The position numbers were made by a program, and so were the translations under genes. From an uncultured Pelagibacteraceae bacterium (GTDB lineage: Bacteria > Pseudomonadota > Alphaproteobacteria > Pelagibacterales > Pelagibacteraceae), in the NCBI GenBank assembly GCA_902611145.1, contig CACLYO010000001.1, positions 79,501-143,500 of the forward strand: 64,000 nucleotides of DNA, in the 5' to 3' direction. Within the stretch, counting starts at the first letter, position 1; every line of letters begins with the position of its first letter. Below the pieces are notes generated by a model, which was not told where the DNA came from, searched no databases, and saw nothing but the letters and a program-made list of their open reading frames with translations. This document shows, one piece after another, positions 24,578 through 35,079 of this stretch.

Positions 24578-24616
24578 AAAGACCCTGGATATAAAATACC
24601 CAGGGTCTTTTTTTTG
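24578..24616 (+). terminator. Rho-independent terminator after pal
   Basis: GACCCTGG (24581-24588) pairs perfectly with CCAGGGTC (24600-24607) around an 11-base loop, extended by two A-T pairs and followed by a run of eight T (24608-24615). This is one of only two GC-rich intrinsic terminators I could see in the window. Confidence 0.9.
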
Positions 24617-24644
24617 CCATCATTATAAATATTAATTGTTATTA

Positions 24645-25628
24645 ATGCTTAAATATCAGAAATATTTGTTATTAATTATTTTATTTTTTGTTAGTTTCTT
24701 TAAATTTAATGTTTTGGCCGATGGTCACAATGTTATTGAAATTTTAGAAATTATTCAAAAAGATTTAAAAACTTTAGAAAAGGCAGTTTATTCAAATTCA
24801 TCTTCTACTAGTTTAGGAAATGAATCTATCGAGATGGATCAAAATTCAGAAGAGGTGTTAACAAGACATTTATTAAAATTATCTGAAATTGAAAATCAGT
24901 TTCAAGAATTAACTAACAAGTTTGAAGAAATTAATTTTAAATTAGATAAACTTTCAAATAGACTTTCAAAAGTACAAGCAGATAATCAAATTAGATTCCA
25001 AGAGTTAGAAAGTAATTCAGAAACTAACATAAACGACACAAAAGTTTCATCTTTACAAAAAAAAGATGAGAAAGAAATTTTACCAGGATCCTCTCAACCA
25101 CAAGATCTTGGATCAATTTCTTATAAAGATAATGAAACAAAACTTGAAAATCAACAGTTACAATCTATTGAAACAACAAATACTGTAGTGACTGAAACTT
25201 TTGTTTCTGAAGAAAAAATTTTACCAGATACAAATCCAAAAAAACAATATGAGTTTGCAACCAGCTTTTTAAAAAATGGAGATTACAATACTGCGGAAAG
25301 AGCATTTAGAGAATTTGTTGAAACAAATCCAGATGATGAATTAGCTGGAAATGCACAGTATTGGTATGCAGAAACATTTAGAATTAGACAACTATACACA
25401 GATGCAGCCTCAGCTTATTTAGAAGGATATCAAAAATATCCAAAGAGTCAGAAGGCTCCTATAAATTTACTTAAACTTGGTGTATCATTAGTACAGATAG
25501 GAGAAAAAGATCAAGGTTGTTTGATGATAACTGGTGTAAAAAAACAATATCCAAAAGCAAATCAATCTGTTCTTCAAAAAGCAATATATGAAGAAAAAAA
25601 GTTTGAGTGCAAAAAGCAAGAATCATAA
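24645..25628 (+). CDS. cpoB: Tol-Pal associated periplasmic TPR protein CpoB/YbgF
   Basis: 327 residues from ATG 24645; a TTG nine bases earlier is less likely. A signal peptide with a Leu/Ile/Phe core ends at VLADGHN. Residues 45-120 are coiled coil, a Ser/Gln/Glu-rich linker follows, and the C-terminal 125 residues carry three TPR units (QYEFATSFLKNGDYNTAERAF, GNAQYWYAETF and onward). This is the domain order of YbgF/CpoB, which coordinates peptidoglycan synthesis with outer-membrane constriction. It lies after the pal terminator, so it needs its own promoter. Its 3' end overlaps tilS by 41 bases. Confidence 0.88.
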   Translation: MLKYQKYLLLIILFFVSFFKFNVLADGHNVIEILEIIQKDLKTLEKAVYSNSSSTSLGNESIEMDQNSEEVLTRHLLKLSEIENQFQELTNKFEEINFKLDKLSNRLSKVQADNQIRFQELESNSETNINDTKVSSLQKKDEKEILPGSSQPQDLGSISYKDNETKLENQQLQSIETTNTVVTETFVSEEKILPDTNPKKQYEFATSFLKNGDYNTAERAFREFVETNPDDELAGNAQYWYAETFRIRQLYTDAASAYLEGYQKYPKSQKAPINLLKLGVSLVQIGEKDQGCLMITGVKKQYPKANQSVLQKAIYEEKKFECKKQES

Positions 25629-26616
25629 AACTGTTACTATTTTCTTAAAAGATAAATTTATCAATTCTATCTACAAACAATTTGAGAAAAATCTAGTTCC
25701 AGAAAATGGATACATCGTAGCTGTCTCTGGAGGTCCCGATAGTCTGGCACTTGCATACTTTGCCAAGTGTTTTTCCCAATTAAAAAAAGTAAATTTTTAT
25801 TATTATTTGGTTGATCATAGATTACGAAAAGAATCTTCTGAAGAAGCAAAAAAAACGTTAGATTTATTAAAAAAAATTAATGTGAAATGTAAAGTATTAA
25901 TTTGGCAAGGTAAAAAACCAAAGTCAAATATTCAGTCAATAGCAAGATTTAACAGATATTCCTTGTTGATCAAAGAATGCAAAAAGAGAAATTTAAATAA
26001 TATTTTATTAGGTCATCAAAATGATGATTTGAATGAAAATTTTTTAATAAGAATGATGAGAGGAAGTGGTTTAAAAGGATTAGTTTCAATGGATAAAATT
26101 TCTGAAAATAATGATATTAAATTTTTAAGACCTTTGCTAAATATTGAAAAAAATAAGCTAAAAATAGTTTCTTTAAAAGTATTTAAATCTTTTATTAAAG
26201 ATTCATCGAATGTTAATGAAAATTTTAAAAGAATAAGAGTGAGGAATTTAATTAAAAATTTAGAAAAAGAAGGATTTGATAAAAAAAAATTTAATTTAAC
26301 AATAAATAATTTAAAAAGTGCAAACAAGGCATTAGAATTTTATGCAAAAAGAAATGTATTAGAAAATTCATTTTTTAATTCAGAAAAACATAATATTATT
26401 TTAAACAAAGATTTTTTTGTTCAGCCAAATGAAATTATTTTAAGATCTATTATAAAAGTTATTCAGACAATTAGTCGCAACTATTACCCCCCTAGAGGCA
26501 AGAGTGTAAAAAATCTTATTATTGAAATTAAGTCTAAAAAAAGCAAAAGAAAGTTCACTCTTGGGGGATGTATATTTGAAAAAATCAATGAAACTGTAAT
26601 AATTTCTAAAGAATAA
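25588..26616 (+). CDS. tilS: tRNA(Ile)-lysidine synthase
   Basis: ATP-dependent enzyme that converts C34 of the CAU tRNA-Ile to lysidine so that it reads AUA, important in an AT-rich genome. The PP-loop SGGPDS is at residues 47-52, followed by DHRLRKES, LGHQNDDLNENFLIRMMRGSGLKGL and LRPLL. The C-terminal substrate domain is Lys-rich and short (342 residues in total against about 430 in E. coli). The start may be the upstream ATG 25588 or the in-frame TTG 25603; both overlap cpoB. Confidence 0.92.
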   Translation: MKKKSLSAKSKNHKTVTIFLKDKFINSIYKQFEKNLVPENGYIVAVSGGPDSLALAYFAKCFSQLKKVNFYYYLVDHRLRKESSEEAKKTLDLLKKINVKCKVLIWQGKKPKSNIQSIARFNRYSLLIKECKKRNLNNILLGHQNDDLNENFLIRMMRGSGLKGLVSMDKISENNDIKFLRPLLNIEKNKLKIVSLKVFKSFIKDSSNVNENFKRIRVRNLIKNLEKEGFDKKKFNLTINNLKSANKALEFYAKRNVLENSFFNSEKHNIILNKDFFVQPNEIILRSIIKVIQTISRNYYPPRGKSVKNLIIEIKSKKSKRKFTLGGCIFEKINETVIISKE

Positions 26617-26684
26617 ACCTAAATATATGAATAACTGCATAAATACGTACTTGTTTAATTAAGAATAATTCTTATCTTATACAT

Positions 26685-28577
26685 ATGAATTTTAAAAATT
26701 TAGCAATGTGGGCCATCATAGTTTTTTTGACTATAGGTTTATACAATATGTTCAAAAATCCACATAACGCAGTGAATGCTAAAGACCGTATAAATTTTTC
26801 CAAATTTTTATCTGAAGTGGATAATGGTAGAGTTGTTCAGGTTGAAATTAAAGGAAATAATATTGAAGGAGTTTTATCTGATGGAAATAAATTTACTACA
26901 TATGCACCAAATGATCCAAATTTAATTGAAAAACTTTCTGAAAAAGGAGTTACTATTTCTGCTGCTCCTTTAGATGAAAAAATGCCATCGCTCTTTGGTG
27001 TTTTACTTTCATGGTTTCCAATGCTTTTGTTAATTGCTGTTTGGATTTTTTTCATGAGACAGATGCAAGGTGGAAAAGGTGGAGCCATGGGTTTTGGAAG
27101 ATCTAAAGCTAAAATGATGAATGAACTTAAGGGCAAAGTTACATTTAATGATGTTGCTGGAGTTGAAGAAGCTAAAGAAGAAGTAGAAGAAGTAGTAGAA
27201 TTTTTAAAAGATCCAAAAAAATTTAGCCGACTGGGAGGAAAAATTCCAAGAGGTTGTTTATTAGTTGGTGCTCCTGGTACTGGTAAAACTTTATTAGCAA
27301 GAGCAATAGCTGGTGAAGCAGGTGTGCCTTTTTTTACAATATCAGGATCTGATTTTGTTGAAATGTTTGTTGGCGTAGGAGCTTCAAGAGTAAGAGATAT
27401 GTTTGAGCAAGGCAAAAAACATTCACCGTGTATTATTTTTATAGATGAAATTGATGCAGTTGGAAGAAGTAGAGGTGCGGGATTAGGTGGTGGTAATGAT
27501 GAGAGGGAACAAACATTAAACCAATTGCTTGTTGAAATGGATGGCTTTGACACTAATGAAGGTGTAATTATTATAGCAGCTACAAATAGACCCGATGTTT
27601 TAGATCCCGCTTTGTTAAGACCAGGAAGATTTGATAGACAAGTAGTTGTTTCACTTCCAGATATAATTGGTAGAGAAAAAATATTAAAAGTACATGCTAA
27701 AAAAATATCTATGGCACCTGATATTAATTTAAGAACAGTTGCACGAGGAACCCCAGGATTTTCTGGAGCTGACTTAGCAAACTTAGTTAATGAATCAGCG
27801 TTATTAGCAGCAAGAAAAAATAAAAGAATTGTTACAAATCAAGAGTTTGAGGAAGCAAAAGATAAAGTAATGATGGGAGCAGAAAGAAGATCTATGGTAA
27901 TGACTGAAGAAGAGAAGAGATTAACAGCATACCATGAAGCAGGACACGCAATAGTGACAATAAATGAAAAAGCTGCTTACCCTATTCATAAAGCAACAAT
28001 AATTCCAAGAGGTAGAGCTTTAGGTATGGTTATGCAACTACCAGAAAAAGATGAAGTTTCTCAAACTAGAGAACAACTACATGCTCAAATGGCAATTGCA
28101 ATGGGAGGAAGAGTTGCAGAAGAATTAATTTTTGGAGATGATAAAGTAACTACTGGTGCTGCTAGCGATATTGAACAAGCAACGAAAAGAGCAAGAGCAA
28201 TGGTTATGAGAGCAGGTCTTAGTAAAGAATTAGGTCCAGTTGCGTATGGAGAAAATGAAGAAGAAGTATTTTTAGGACGTTCTGTTGCAAGGCAACAAAA
28301 TATGTCAGAAGAAACTGCAAAAAAAGTTGATTCTGAAATAAGAAAATTCGTTGAAAAAGGCTATGAAAGAGCAAAAAAAGTATTAAATGAAAAAATTGAT
28401 GATTTACACAAACTGGCAAAAGCATTGCTTGTTTATGAAACACTAACAGGAGGCGAAATAGAAGACTTAATCAATAAAAATATTTACCCAGCCAGTAAGG
28501 AAGATCTAAAAGTTGAAGATGATAACTCAAGCTCTGCTCTTGGATCTATTGGATTAAAACCAAAAATCGTTCACTAG
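26685..28577 (+). CDS. ftsH: ATP-dependent zinc metalloprotease FtsH
   Basis: 630-residue membrane-anchored AAA+ protease. Transmembrane helices lie near residues 6-22 and 104-124 with the periplasmic domain between. Walker A GAPGTGKT is at 195-202, Walker B IIFIDEID at 250-257, the second region of homology [20 protein letters not shown] follows, and the zinc site HEAGH is at 417-421. Upstream, AAGAAT-A-ATTCTT (26661-26673) is a perfect inverted repeat ending 11 bases before the ATG. It leads folP-glmM-thiD-purA with very short gaps. Confidence 0.98.
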   Translation: MNFKNLAMWAIIVFLTIGLYNMFKNPHNAVNAKDRINFSKFLSEVDNGRVVQVEIKGNNIEGVLSDGNKFTTYAPNDPNLIEKLSEKGVTISAAPLDEKMPSLFGVLLSWFPMLLLIAVWIFFMRQMQGGKGGAMGFGRSKAKMMNELKGKVTFNDVAGVEEAKEEVEEVVEFLKDPKKFSRLGGKIPRGCLLVGAPGTGKTLLARAIAGEAGVPFFTISGSDFVEMFVGVGASRVRDMFEQGKKHSPCIIFIDEIDAVGRSRGAGLGGGNDEREQTLNQLLVEMDGFDTNEGVIIIAATNRPDVLDPALLRPGRFDRQVVVSLPDIIGREKILKVHAKKISMAPDINLRTVARGTPGFSGADLANLVNESALLAARKNKRIVTNQEFEEAKDKVMMGAERRSMVMTEEEKRLTAYHEAGHAIVTINEKAAYPIHKATIIPRGRALGMVMQLPEKDEVSQTREQLHAQMAIAMGGRVAEELIFGDDKVTTGAASDIEQATKRARAMVMRAGLSKELGPVAYGENEEEVFLGRSVARQQNMSEETAKKVDSEIRKFVEKGYERAKKVLNEKIDDLHKLAKALLVYETLTGGEIEDLINKNIYPASKEDLKVEDDNSSSALGSIGLKPKIVH

Positions 28578-28583
28578 TTTGTA

Positions 28584-29636
28584 ATGAAAAAATATTACAC
28601 TAGAGCGTGTAATTTTTATTATGGTGATGAATCAATAAAAAAAGTTAAAAATAAAAATTCCATACCTTTAAATAATAATAAATTTATATCTTTTGATACA
28701 TTAGAAATAATAACAAGAGATAGTAAAAGAAAAATTCATATAAAAGATATAAGTTTAGAAAACAAAGAATTAAAAAAAAAAATTAAAAAAGATTTAAATT
28801 TAATTAAAAAAAAGAAACTTTTTAAAAAATTAAATTTTTCTAATTACCCTATATTCATGGGAATTATAAATTTAACTCCTGATAGTTTTTCCGATGGTGG
28901 AAAATATAATAAAAAAAATGGAGGTTTTGATCATGCTAAATATTTAATTAAAAAAGGATGTAAAATTATAGATATTGGTGGAGAGTCCACAAGACCTGGG
29001 TCTAAAGAAGTAAAAAAAAAAATAGAGTGGAAAAGAATTAAAGAAACTTTAAAAAAAATTAAAAAATTAAATAATTTTATTTCTTTAGATACTAGAAAAA
29101 GCTGGATAATGGAGAAAGGAATTAATTATAAAGTAAATTTGATTAATGATATTTCTGGATTAAATTATGATTCTAATACAATCAATGTTCTTAAAAAAAC
29201 AAATATTCCTTTTGTAATACATCATATTCAAGGAACTCCTCAAACTATGCAAAAAAATCCAAAATATAAAAATGTTCTTTTAGATATTTATGATTTTTTT
29301 GAGAGAAAAATTAATGAAATCAGAGATAAAGGCATTAAGCATAATAATATTATTTTAGATCCTGGAATTGGATTTGGTAAAAACTTGAAACATAATATTA
29401 TCTTAATACGTAATATTTCTCTTTTCCATTCACTTGGATTTCCTATAATGTTAGGGCTTTCAAGAAAAAAATTTATTAAAGATTTATCTGGAAATAATGA
29501 TAGCAAGGAAAGGTTAGGTGGGACTATATCATCTGGTTTGTATGCAATGATGCAAGGAGTTCAAATAATGAGAGTTCATAATATTAACGAAGTAAATCAA
29601 AGCATCAAGGTTTTTAAAACATTAAATTTTAAATAA
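28584..29636 (+). CDS. folP: Dihydropteroate synthase
   Basis: Condenses pterin pyrophosphate with p-aminobenzoate in folate synthesis. The catalytic TIM barrel begins at about residue 90 with FMGIINLTPDSFSDGGKY, then GCKIIDIGGESTRPGS, LINDISGL, and C-terminal GLSRKKFI. The roughly 85-residue Lys-rich N-terminal extension makes it longer than the 280-residue norm; similar extensions occur in other Alphaproteobacteria. The stop overlaps glmM (TAATG). Confidence 0.93.
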   Translation: MKKYYTRACNFYYGDESIKKVKNKNSIPLNNNKFISFDTLEIITRDSKRKIHIKDISLENKELKKKIKKDLNLIKKKKLFKKLNFSNYPIFMGIINLTPDSFSDGGKYNKKNGGFDHAKYLIKKGCKIIDIGGESTRPGSKEVKKKIEWKRIKETLKKIKKLNNFISLDTRKSWIMEKGINYKVNLINDISGLNYDSNTINVLKKTNIPFVIHHIQGTPQTMQKNPKYKNVLLDIYDFFERKINEIRDKGIKHNNIILDPGIGFGKNLKHNIILIRNISLFHSLGFPIMLGLSRKKFIKDLSGNNDSKERLGGTISSGLYAMMQGVQIMRVHNINEVNQSIKVFKTLNFK

Positions 29637-30970
29637 TGCCCAATAAATATTTTGGTACCGATGGAATAAGAGGAAGAGTAAATGAAGGAAATATTAATGG
29701 AGAAATGTTTTTTAAATTTGGTTTGGCAGCAGGTACATATTTTAAGAATCTAAAAAAAACAAAACAAACTGCAATTATTGCTAAAGACACTAGATTGTCT
29801 GGCTATACATTGGAGCCAGCTTTAGTTTCTGGTTTAGCATCTGCTGGAATGCATGTTTACACTTTAGGACCTTTGCCAACCAATGGTCTTGCAATGTTAA
29901 CCAAAAAGATGAAAGCAAATATGGGTATAATGATAACTGCCTCACACAACCCATATTACGATAATGGGTTGAAACTGTTTGGCCCAGATGGACTTAAATT
30001 ATCTGATAAAATTGAAAAAAAAATTGAAAAATTGATAGAATCAAAAATAAATAAAAATTTATCAAAACCAGAAATTCTTGGAAGAGTAAAAAGATTAGAA
30101 GATGCTAATGACAGATATATAAAAATTTTAAAAAAAAATTTTCCAAATAACTTTAGTTTGAAAGGAATAAAAATTGCTATAGATTGTGCAAATGGAGCAG
30201 GATATAAATCAGGACCAAAACTTTTAAAATCATTAGGAGCAAAAGTATATGAGATTGGTACATCTCCCAATGGTTTAAACATTAATGATAGGTGTGGATC
30301 AACTTGTCCTAATAAAATTAAATATTTTGTTAAAAAACACAAAGTAAATTTAGGCATATCTTTAGATGGAGATGCAGATAGAGTTATTTTGTGTGATGAA
30401 AAAGGTAATATAATTGATGGAGATCAAATAATTGCAATGTTAGCAAACAGATGGAAAATAAAAAAAATCCTAAAAGGAGGAGTTGTTGGTACTTTAATGT
30501 CCAACTATGAATTACAAAATTACTTCAGAGAGCAAAAAACAAAATTTGTAAGAGCAAATGTTGGAGATAGATATGTTAAAGAAAGTATGCAAAAAAATAG
30601 ATTTAATCTAGGAGGAGAGCAATCAGGTCATATTATATTAGGAAAATTTGCAACAACAGGCGATGGGCTTCTAGTAGCATTAGAAGTTTTGTTTTCAATG
30701 AGAAAAGGGAAAAAAGCTAGCGAGTTATTAAATGTTTTTGAACCTATGCCTCAAATTTTAGAAAGTATCCTTGTAAGAAACAAAAATATAATGAATAAAT
30801 TAAAATGTAAAAAGGCAATTAAAAAAGCTAATAAACTAATGGGAAGAAATGGAAGGCTTTTAGTCAGAAAATCTGGTACAGAACCAAAGATTAGAATTAT
30901 GGGAGAGTCACATAATAAAAATTTGATTATAAAATGTATAAAAATAATTAAAAAATCAATAAAACATTGA
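29636..30970 (+). CDS. glmM: Phosphoglucosamine mutase
   Basis: Interconverts glucosamine-6-P and glucosamine-1-P for peptidoglycan and lipopolysaccharide precursors. 444 residues: FGTDGIRGRV at the start, the phosphoserine loop ITASHNPYYDNG near 101-112, the metal loop LDGDADRV near 243-250, sugar loop GGEQSGHI, and phosphate loop RKSGTEPKIRIM at the C-terminus. folP-glmM adjacency is typical. The stop overlaps the TTG start of thiD. Confidence 0.96.
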   Translation: MPNKYFGTDGIRGRVNEGNINGEMFFKFGLAAGTYFKNLKKTKQTAIIAKDTRLSGYTLEPALVSGLASAGMHVYTLGPLPTNGLAMLTKKMKANMGIMITASHNPYYDNGLKLFGPDGLKLSDKIEKKIEKLIESKINKNLSKPEILGRVKRLEDANDRYIKILKKNFPNNFSLKGIKIAIDCANGAGYKSGPKLLKSLGAKVYEIGTSPNGLNINDRCGSTCPNKIKYFVKKHKVNLGISLDGDADRVILCDEKGNIIDGDQIIAMLANRWKIKKILKGGVVGTLMSNYELQNYFREQKTKFVRANVGDRYVKESMQKNRFNLGGEQSGHIILGKFATTGDGLLVALEVLFSMRKGKKASELLNVFEPMPQILESILVRNKNIMNKLKCKKAIKKANKLMGRNGRLLVRKSGTEPKIRIMGESHNKNLIIKCIKIIKKSIKH

Positions 30971-31779
30971 AACCTAAGTCTAAAATTTTAATAATTGCAG
31001 GATCTGACTCTTCTGGAGGCGCAGGTATACAAGCAGATATTAAAACTGTTACTGCACTTGGATCATATGCTATGACTGCGATAACTGCTGTAACTTCACA
31101 GAACACTACTGGTGTAAAATCTATTATAGCTATACCACCAAGAGAAATATCAAAGCAAATAGAATTTACCTCAAAAGATATTAAACCCCATGCAATTAAA
31201 ATTGGAATGCTTCATTCAACTGAAGTTATTAATGCAGTATTAAAGTCTTTAAGTAAAATAAGTATAAAAAAAATTATTTTAGATCCCGTGATGGTTGCCA
31301 AAGGAGGAACTAAATTAATTGATAAGAATTCAATTAAAATTTTAAAATTAAAATTAATAAAAAAAGTTAGCTTAATTACACCAAATATTCCAGAAGTAGA
31401 AATTTTGACAAAAAAAAAAATTTCTTCAGTAGAAGATATGATCTGTGCTGGAAGAATTTTAATCAGTTTAGGAGCAAAAAATGTATTAATAAAAGGAGGA
31501 CATCTTAAATCAAGAATTATGTATGACATTTTTTTAAGTAAAAATGAAATATCAGCTTTTAAAAACAAAAAAATTAATACAAAAAATACACATGGTACTG
31601 GATGTACACTATCTACTGCTATTGCCACATATTATTCATGTGGAAAAACGTTAAAGAAATCTTGTGAGATGGCGATTAAGTATGTTAACCATTCGATAGG
31701 TTCGGGACCAAAGTATGGTAGAGGTCATGGGCCAATAAATCATTTAAGTACAATAAATATAAATAAAAAATTTAGATGA
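30967..31779 (+). CDS. thiD: Hydroxymethylpyrimidine / phosphomethylpyrimidine kinase
   Basis: Phosphorylates HMP and HMP-P for thiamine synthesis. 270-residue ribokinase-like fold: [17 protein letters not shown] near residues 11-27, DPVMVAKGG near 103, [11 protein letters not shown] near 138, and the anion-hole/catalytic motif [13 protein letters not shown] near 206-218. The start is TTG overlapping the glmM stop (TTGA). It would process HMP taken up from outside, consistent with the reported HMP requirement of SAR11 cells. Confidence 0.92.
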   Translation: MKPKSKILIIAGSDSSGGAGIQADIKTVTALGSYAMTAITAVTSQNTTGVKSIIAIPPREISKQIEFTSKDIKPHAIKIGMLHSTEVINAVLKSLSKISIKKIILDPVMVAKGGTKLIDKNSIKILKLKLIKKVSLITPNIPEVEILTKKKISSVEDMICAGRILISLGAKNVLIKGGHLKSRIMYDIFLSKNEISAFKNKKINTKNTHGTGCTLSTAIATYYSCGKTLKKSCEMAIKYVNHSIGSGPKYGRGHGPINHLSTININKKFR

Positions 31780-33068
31780 AAAATGTAGCTGTTGTTGGAT
31801 CTCAGTGGGGTGACGAAGGTAAAGGAAAAATTGTTGACTGGTTATCAAGTGAAGCGGATGTTGTAATCAGATTTCAAGGAGGACATAACGCAGGTCATAC
31901 TTTAGTTATAGATGGTGTTACATATAAGTTAAGATTATTACCATCAGGTATAGTAAGAAAAAATAAAATATCCATTATTGGTAACGGTGTTGTAGTTGAT
32001 CCGTGGGCATTACTCGACGAAATTCAAGAAATTAAATCTAAAGGAGTTGAGGTAACACAAAAAAATTTAATTATATCTGAAGCTGCAAACTTAATTTTAC
32101 CGTTTCATAGAGAAATGGATGAAATAAGAGAAGATGCAGCTGGAAAGGCTAAGATTGGAACAACAAGAAGAGGAATTGGGCCAGCATATGAAGATAAAGT
32201 AGGCAGAAGATCAATAAGAGTAATGGATTTAGTTTCAGAAAATAATCTGAACAATAGACTAGAAACAGTATTGATGCATCACAATGCAATCAGAAAAGGT
32301 CTTGGTAAAGATATTTATAAAAAAGAAAATTTAATTAAAGACTTGATTAAAATAGCTCCTGAAATTTTAAAATATTCACAGCCAGTTTGGAAAAAAATTG
32401 ATGAATTTAAATCGCAAGAAAAAAAAATATTATTTGAGGGAGCTCAAGGAATTTTACTTGATGTTGATCATGGAACTTATCCATTTGTGACTTCTTCAAA
32501 CACAGTAGCAGCAGCAGCTGCGACAGGTTCAGGTTGTGGTCCAAATTCTGTAAATTATGTATTAGGAATTACTAAAGCATATACTACAAGAGTAGGCGAA
32601 GGTCCTTTCCCAACTGAATTGACAGATAAAATAGGCGAAGAACTTGGAACTAGAGGAAAAGAATTTGGAACTGTTACTAGTCGTAAAAGAAGATGTGGAT
32701 GGTTTGATGGTGTTTTAGTAAGACAAACAATTAAAATTTCTGGAATTGATGGAATTGCTTTAACAAAATTAGATGTATTAGATGAACTTGATGAGATTAA
32801 AATGTGTATTGCTTATGAGCTTGATGGAAAAAAAATTGACTATTTACCAGCAGCTGTTGATGATCAATTAAAAGTAAAGCCAGTTTACAAGACTTTTAAA
32901 GGTTGGAAATCCTCAACTAAAGGTATTAAAAAATTTGATGATCTTCCAAATAATGCAAAAAATTATATAAATGTATTAGAAAAATTTGTAGAATCTAAAA
33001 TATCTAGCATTTCAACTAGTCCAGAAAGAAATGATACAATATTAATTGAAGATCCTTTTAAAATTTAG
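31776..33068 (+). CDS. purA: Adenylosuccinate synthetase
   Basis: First committed step of AMP synthesis from IMP, using GTP and aspartate. 430 residues: [16 protein letters not shown] (5-20), GGHNAGHT near 37-44, [14 protein letters not shown] near 128-141, [22 protein letters not shown] near 220-241, and [11 protein letters not shown] near 300. All phosphate-loop and IMP-binding elements are intact. It overlaps the thiD stop (ATGA) and shares its stop position with rpoH on the opposite strand. Confidence 0.97.
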   Translation: MKNVAVVGSQWGDEGKGKIVDWLSSEADVVIRFQGGHNAGHTLVIDGVTYKLRLLPSGIVRKNKISIIGNGVVVDPWALLDEIQEIKSKGVEVTQKNLIISEAANLILPFHREMDEIREDAAGKAKIGTTRRGIGPAYEDKVGRRSIRVMDLVSENNLNNRLETVLMHHNAIRKGLGKDIYKKENLIKDLIKIAPEILKYSQPVWKKIDEFKSQEKKILFEGAQGILLDVDHGTYPFVTSSNTVAAAAATGSGCGPNSVNYVLGITKAYTTRVGEGPFPTELTDKIGEELGTRGKEFGTVTSRKRRCGWFDGVLVRQTIKISGIDGIALTKLDVLDELDEIKMCIAYELDGKKIDYLPAAVDDQLKVKPVYKTFKGWKSSTKGIKKFDDLPNNAKNYINVLEKFVESKISSISTSPERNDTILIEDPFKI

Positions 33069-33955
33069 TTTACTGGTAAAAGATTTTTTGATCTAGCTGA
33101 ATTTAACATATGCTTTTGAAGTTTTTCAAATGCTTTGTTTTCTATTTGTCTTATTCTCTCTCTACTAATATTAAATTTTTTACTTAAGTCTTCTAATGTC
33201 ACTGGTTCTTCAGCAAGTCTTCTTGAATAAAGAATATCTTTTTCTCTTTTATTTAGTATTTTTACAGAATCTTGTAAAAGGTCTTTTCTCTGTTTCATTT
33301 CTTCTTGTTGAGAAAATTTAAGTTCTTGATCCATTTCCTTATCAACTAACCAATCTTGCCACTCATCTCCATCTTCTCCAATGGGAGAGTTTAAGGAATG
33401 TTCTTTTCCTAAAAGACGCCTGTTCATTGAAATAACTTCTTCTTCATTAACATTAAGTCTACTAGCTATATTTTTTACATGTTCATCTTTTAAATCACCC
33501 TCAGATTTTGGAGCAATTTGATTTTTTAATTTTTTTAAATTAAAAAAAAGTTTTTTTTGTGCGGTTGTGGTACCAATTTTTACTAAACTCCAAGATCTTA
33601 ATATATATTCTTGTATTGAAGCTTTAATCCACCACATTGCATATGTTGCTAATCTAAATCCTTTTTCAGGTTCAAATTTTTTAACAGCTTGCATAAGACC
33701 AATATTACCCTCAGAAATCATTTCATTTAAAGGAAGACCATAACCTTTATAACCCATTGCTATTTTTGCAACCAATCTTAAGTGGCTAGTTACTAATTTT
33801 TCAGCTGATTTAATATTTCCAGTAGATTTCCAATTTTTTGCCAACATATATTCTTCTTCAGAATCAAGCATTGGAAATTTTTTAATTTGTTCTAAGTATA
33901 AACCTAACCCTCCTTCATTTGAGAGAATAGGAAATTTCATAGTTTTTGTATTCAT
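33065..33955 (-). CDS. rpoH: RNA polymerase sigma-32 factor RpoH
   Basis: 296-residue heat-shock-type sigma factor. Region 2 appears as [39 protein letters not shown], and it is followed by [17 protein letters not shown], the RpoH box that separates it from RpoD. Region 4 has the DNA-binding helix [27 protein letters not shown]11 genomes carry very few sigma factors, so this is probably one of two. It lies 42 bases after rluD on the same strand. Confidence 0.95.
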   Translation of the reverse strand: MNTKTMKFPILSNEGGLGLYLEQIKKFPMLDSEEEYMLAKNWKSTGNIKSAEKLVTSHLRLVAKIAMGYKGYGLPLNEMISEGNIGLMQAVKKFEPEKGFRLATYAMWWIKASIQEYILRSWSLVKIGTTTAQKKLFFNLKKLKNQIAPKSEGDLKDEHVKNIASRLNVNEEEVISMNRRLLGKEHSLNSPIGEDGDEWQDWLVDKEMDQELKFSQQEEMKQRKDLLQDSVKILNKREKDILYSRRLAEEPVTLEDLSKKFNISRERIRQIENKAFEKLQKHMLNSARSKNLLPVN

Positions 33956-33997
33956 AATGGTATTTATTTAATAAACTTTTTTAATAATACAATGATA

Positions 33998-34978
33998 TTA
34001 TTTATTAGTTTTTCTTAGCTTTTTTAACACTATGTTTAAATCTTGTGGCAAATTTGAGGTAAATTCTAATTTTCTTCCGGTAATAGGATGAACAAAGCCT
34101 ATAGTTTTTGCATGCAAAAACTGTCTATCAAGATGTAATATAGATTTTTCTAAATCAGAATCTATATTTTTAAATTTTTTAAATTTTTTTTTGTATTTTT
34201 TGTCACCTAAAATATTGTTGCCTTTATAACTCATGTGAACTCTAATTTGATGAGTTCTGCCTGTTTCAAGTTTGCACTCAACAAAACTAAATGTTGGAGT
34301 TTTTTCATTTTCAAAAACTTCAAGTGTTTTGTAATTTGTAATTGCTTTTTTTCCTCTTGATATTCCAACTTCCATTAACTGTCTATTTTTAGAACTTCTA
34401 GTAATCAATGTTTCAATTTTTCCAGATTGTGGTTTTAGTTTGCCCCATATTAATGCTTGATAAGTTCTATTGATTGAATGTTGCTTAAATTGTTTTGATA
34501 AATTTTCATGTGTAAGATTATTTTTTGCTATTACAACTAATCCCGATGTATCTTTATCTATTCTATGAACTATTCCAGGTCTTACTTCGTCGCCAATATT
34601 TGATAAATTTTTACTATCATAATACATTAATGCATTAACCAAAGTTTTATCATACTCCCCAGCACCTGGATGCATTGATATTTTAGATGGCTTGTTCACA
34701 ATTAATAAATTTTCATCCTCATATACAATATCCAGTTTTAAGTTATAGGGTTTTAAAAAAACCTTTTTTGCTTTTGGTATTTCAATCTCAATATTATCAT
34801 TTGTATTGATTTTTTTTGCAGGATTATCAATAGTTTTATTATTTATTTTTAATTTTTTATTTATAATTAAATTTTTGATCCTAGTTCTGCTTATATCTTT
34901 TTTGTTAATTGATATAAATTGATCTACTCTTTGACCGTTTTCATAATCTTTAACAATTAAATTAATGATATTTTTCAT
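33998..34978 (-). CDS. rluD: 23S rRNA pseudouridine synthase, RluA family
   Basis: 326 residues: an N-terminal S4 RNA-binding domain (residues 15-65, RVDQFISINKKDISRTRIKNLI) and the catalytic domain with GIVHRIDKDTSGL, containing the essential Asp of the HRLDKxTSG motif. ALIWGKLKPQSGKIET and RTHQIRVHM follow. The S4 domain and length favour RluD (23S positions 1911/1915/1917) over RluA or RluC, but assignment within the family is not certain. Confidence 0.85.
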   Translation of the reverse strand: MKNIINLIVKDYENGQRVDQFISINKKDISRTRIKNLIINKKLKINNKTIDNPAKKINTNDNIEIEIPKAKKVFLKPYNLKLDIVYEDENLLIVNKPSKISMHPGAGEYDKTLVNALMYYDSKNLSNIGDEVRPGIVHRIDKDTSGLVVIAKNNLTHENLSKQFKQHSINRTYQALIWGKLKPQSGKIETLITRSSKNRQLMEVGISRGKKAITNYKTLEVFENEKTPTFSFVECKLETGRTHQIRVHMSYKGNNILGDKKYKKKFKKFKNIDSDLEKSILHLDRQFLHAKTIGFVHPITGRKLEFTSNLPQDLNIVLKKLRKTNK

Positions 34979-35001
34979 AAATTATAATATTAATACTATA
35001 T

Positions 35002-35078
35002 GCGCTTGTAGCTCAACTGGATAGAGCGCCTGACTTCGGATCAGGAGGTTCTGGGTTCGACTCCTAGCAGGCGCACCA
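35002..35078 (+). tRNA. tRNA-Arg (UCG)
   Basis: A 77-nt cloverleaf beginning GCGCTTGTAGCTCAACTGG. The acceptor stem GCGCTTG pairs with CAGGCGC, the anticodon stem CCTGA/TCAGG encloses loop CTTCGGA (anticodon TCG), the T arm is GGGTTCGACTCC, and CCA is encoded. It lies between rluD and the convergent ABC permease gene, whose stop is one base away. Confidence 0.95.
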
Positions 35079-35079
35079 T

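Noticed and set aside
26837-27553. 238-codon minus-strand frame opposite ftsH
   Set aside because: It lies wholly within the conserved FtsH AAA+ coding region, and its Ser/Pro-rich composition is typical of an antisense shadow.
29956-30357. 133-codon minus-strand frame opposite glmM
   Set aside because: Shadow of a conserved gene with no start context or motif.
31212-31628. 138-codon minus-strand frame opposite thiD
   Set aside because: Antisense shadow; thiD motifs are intact on the plus strand.
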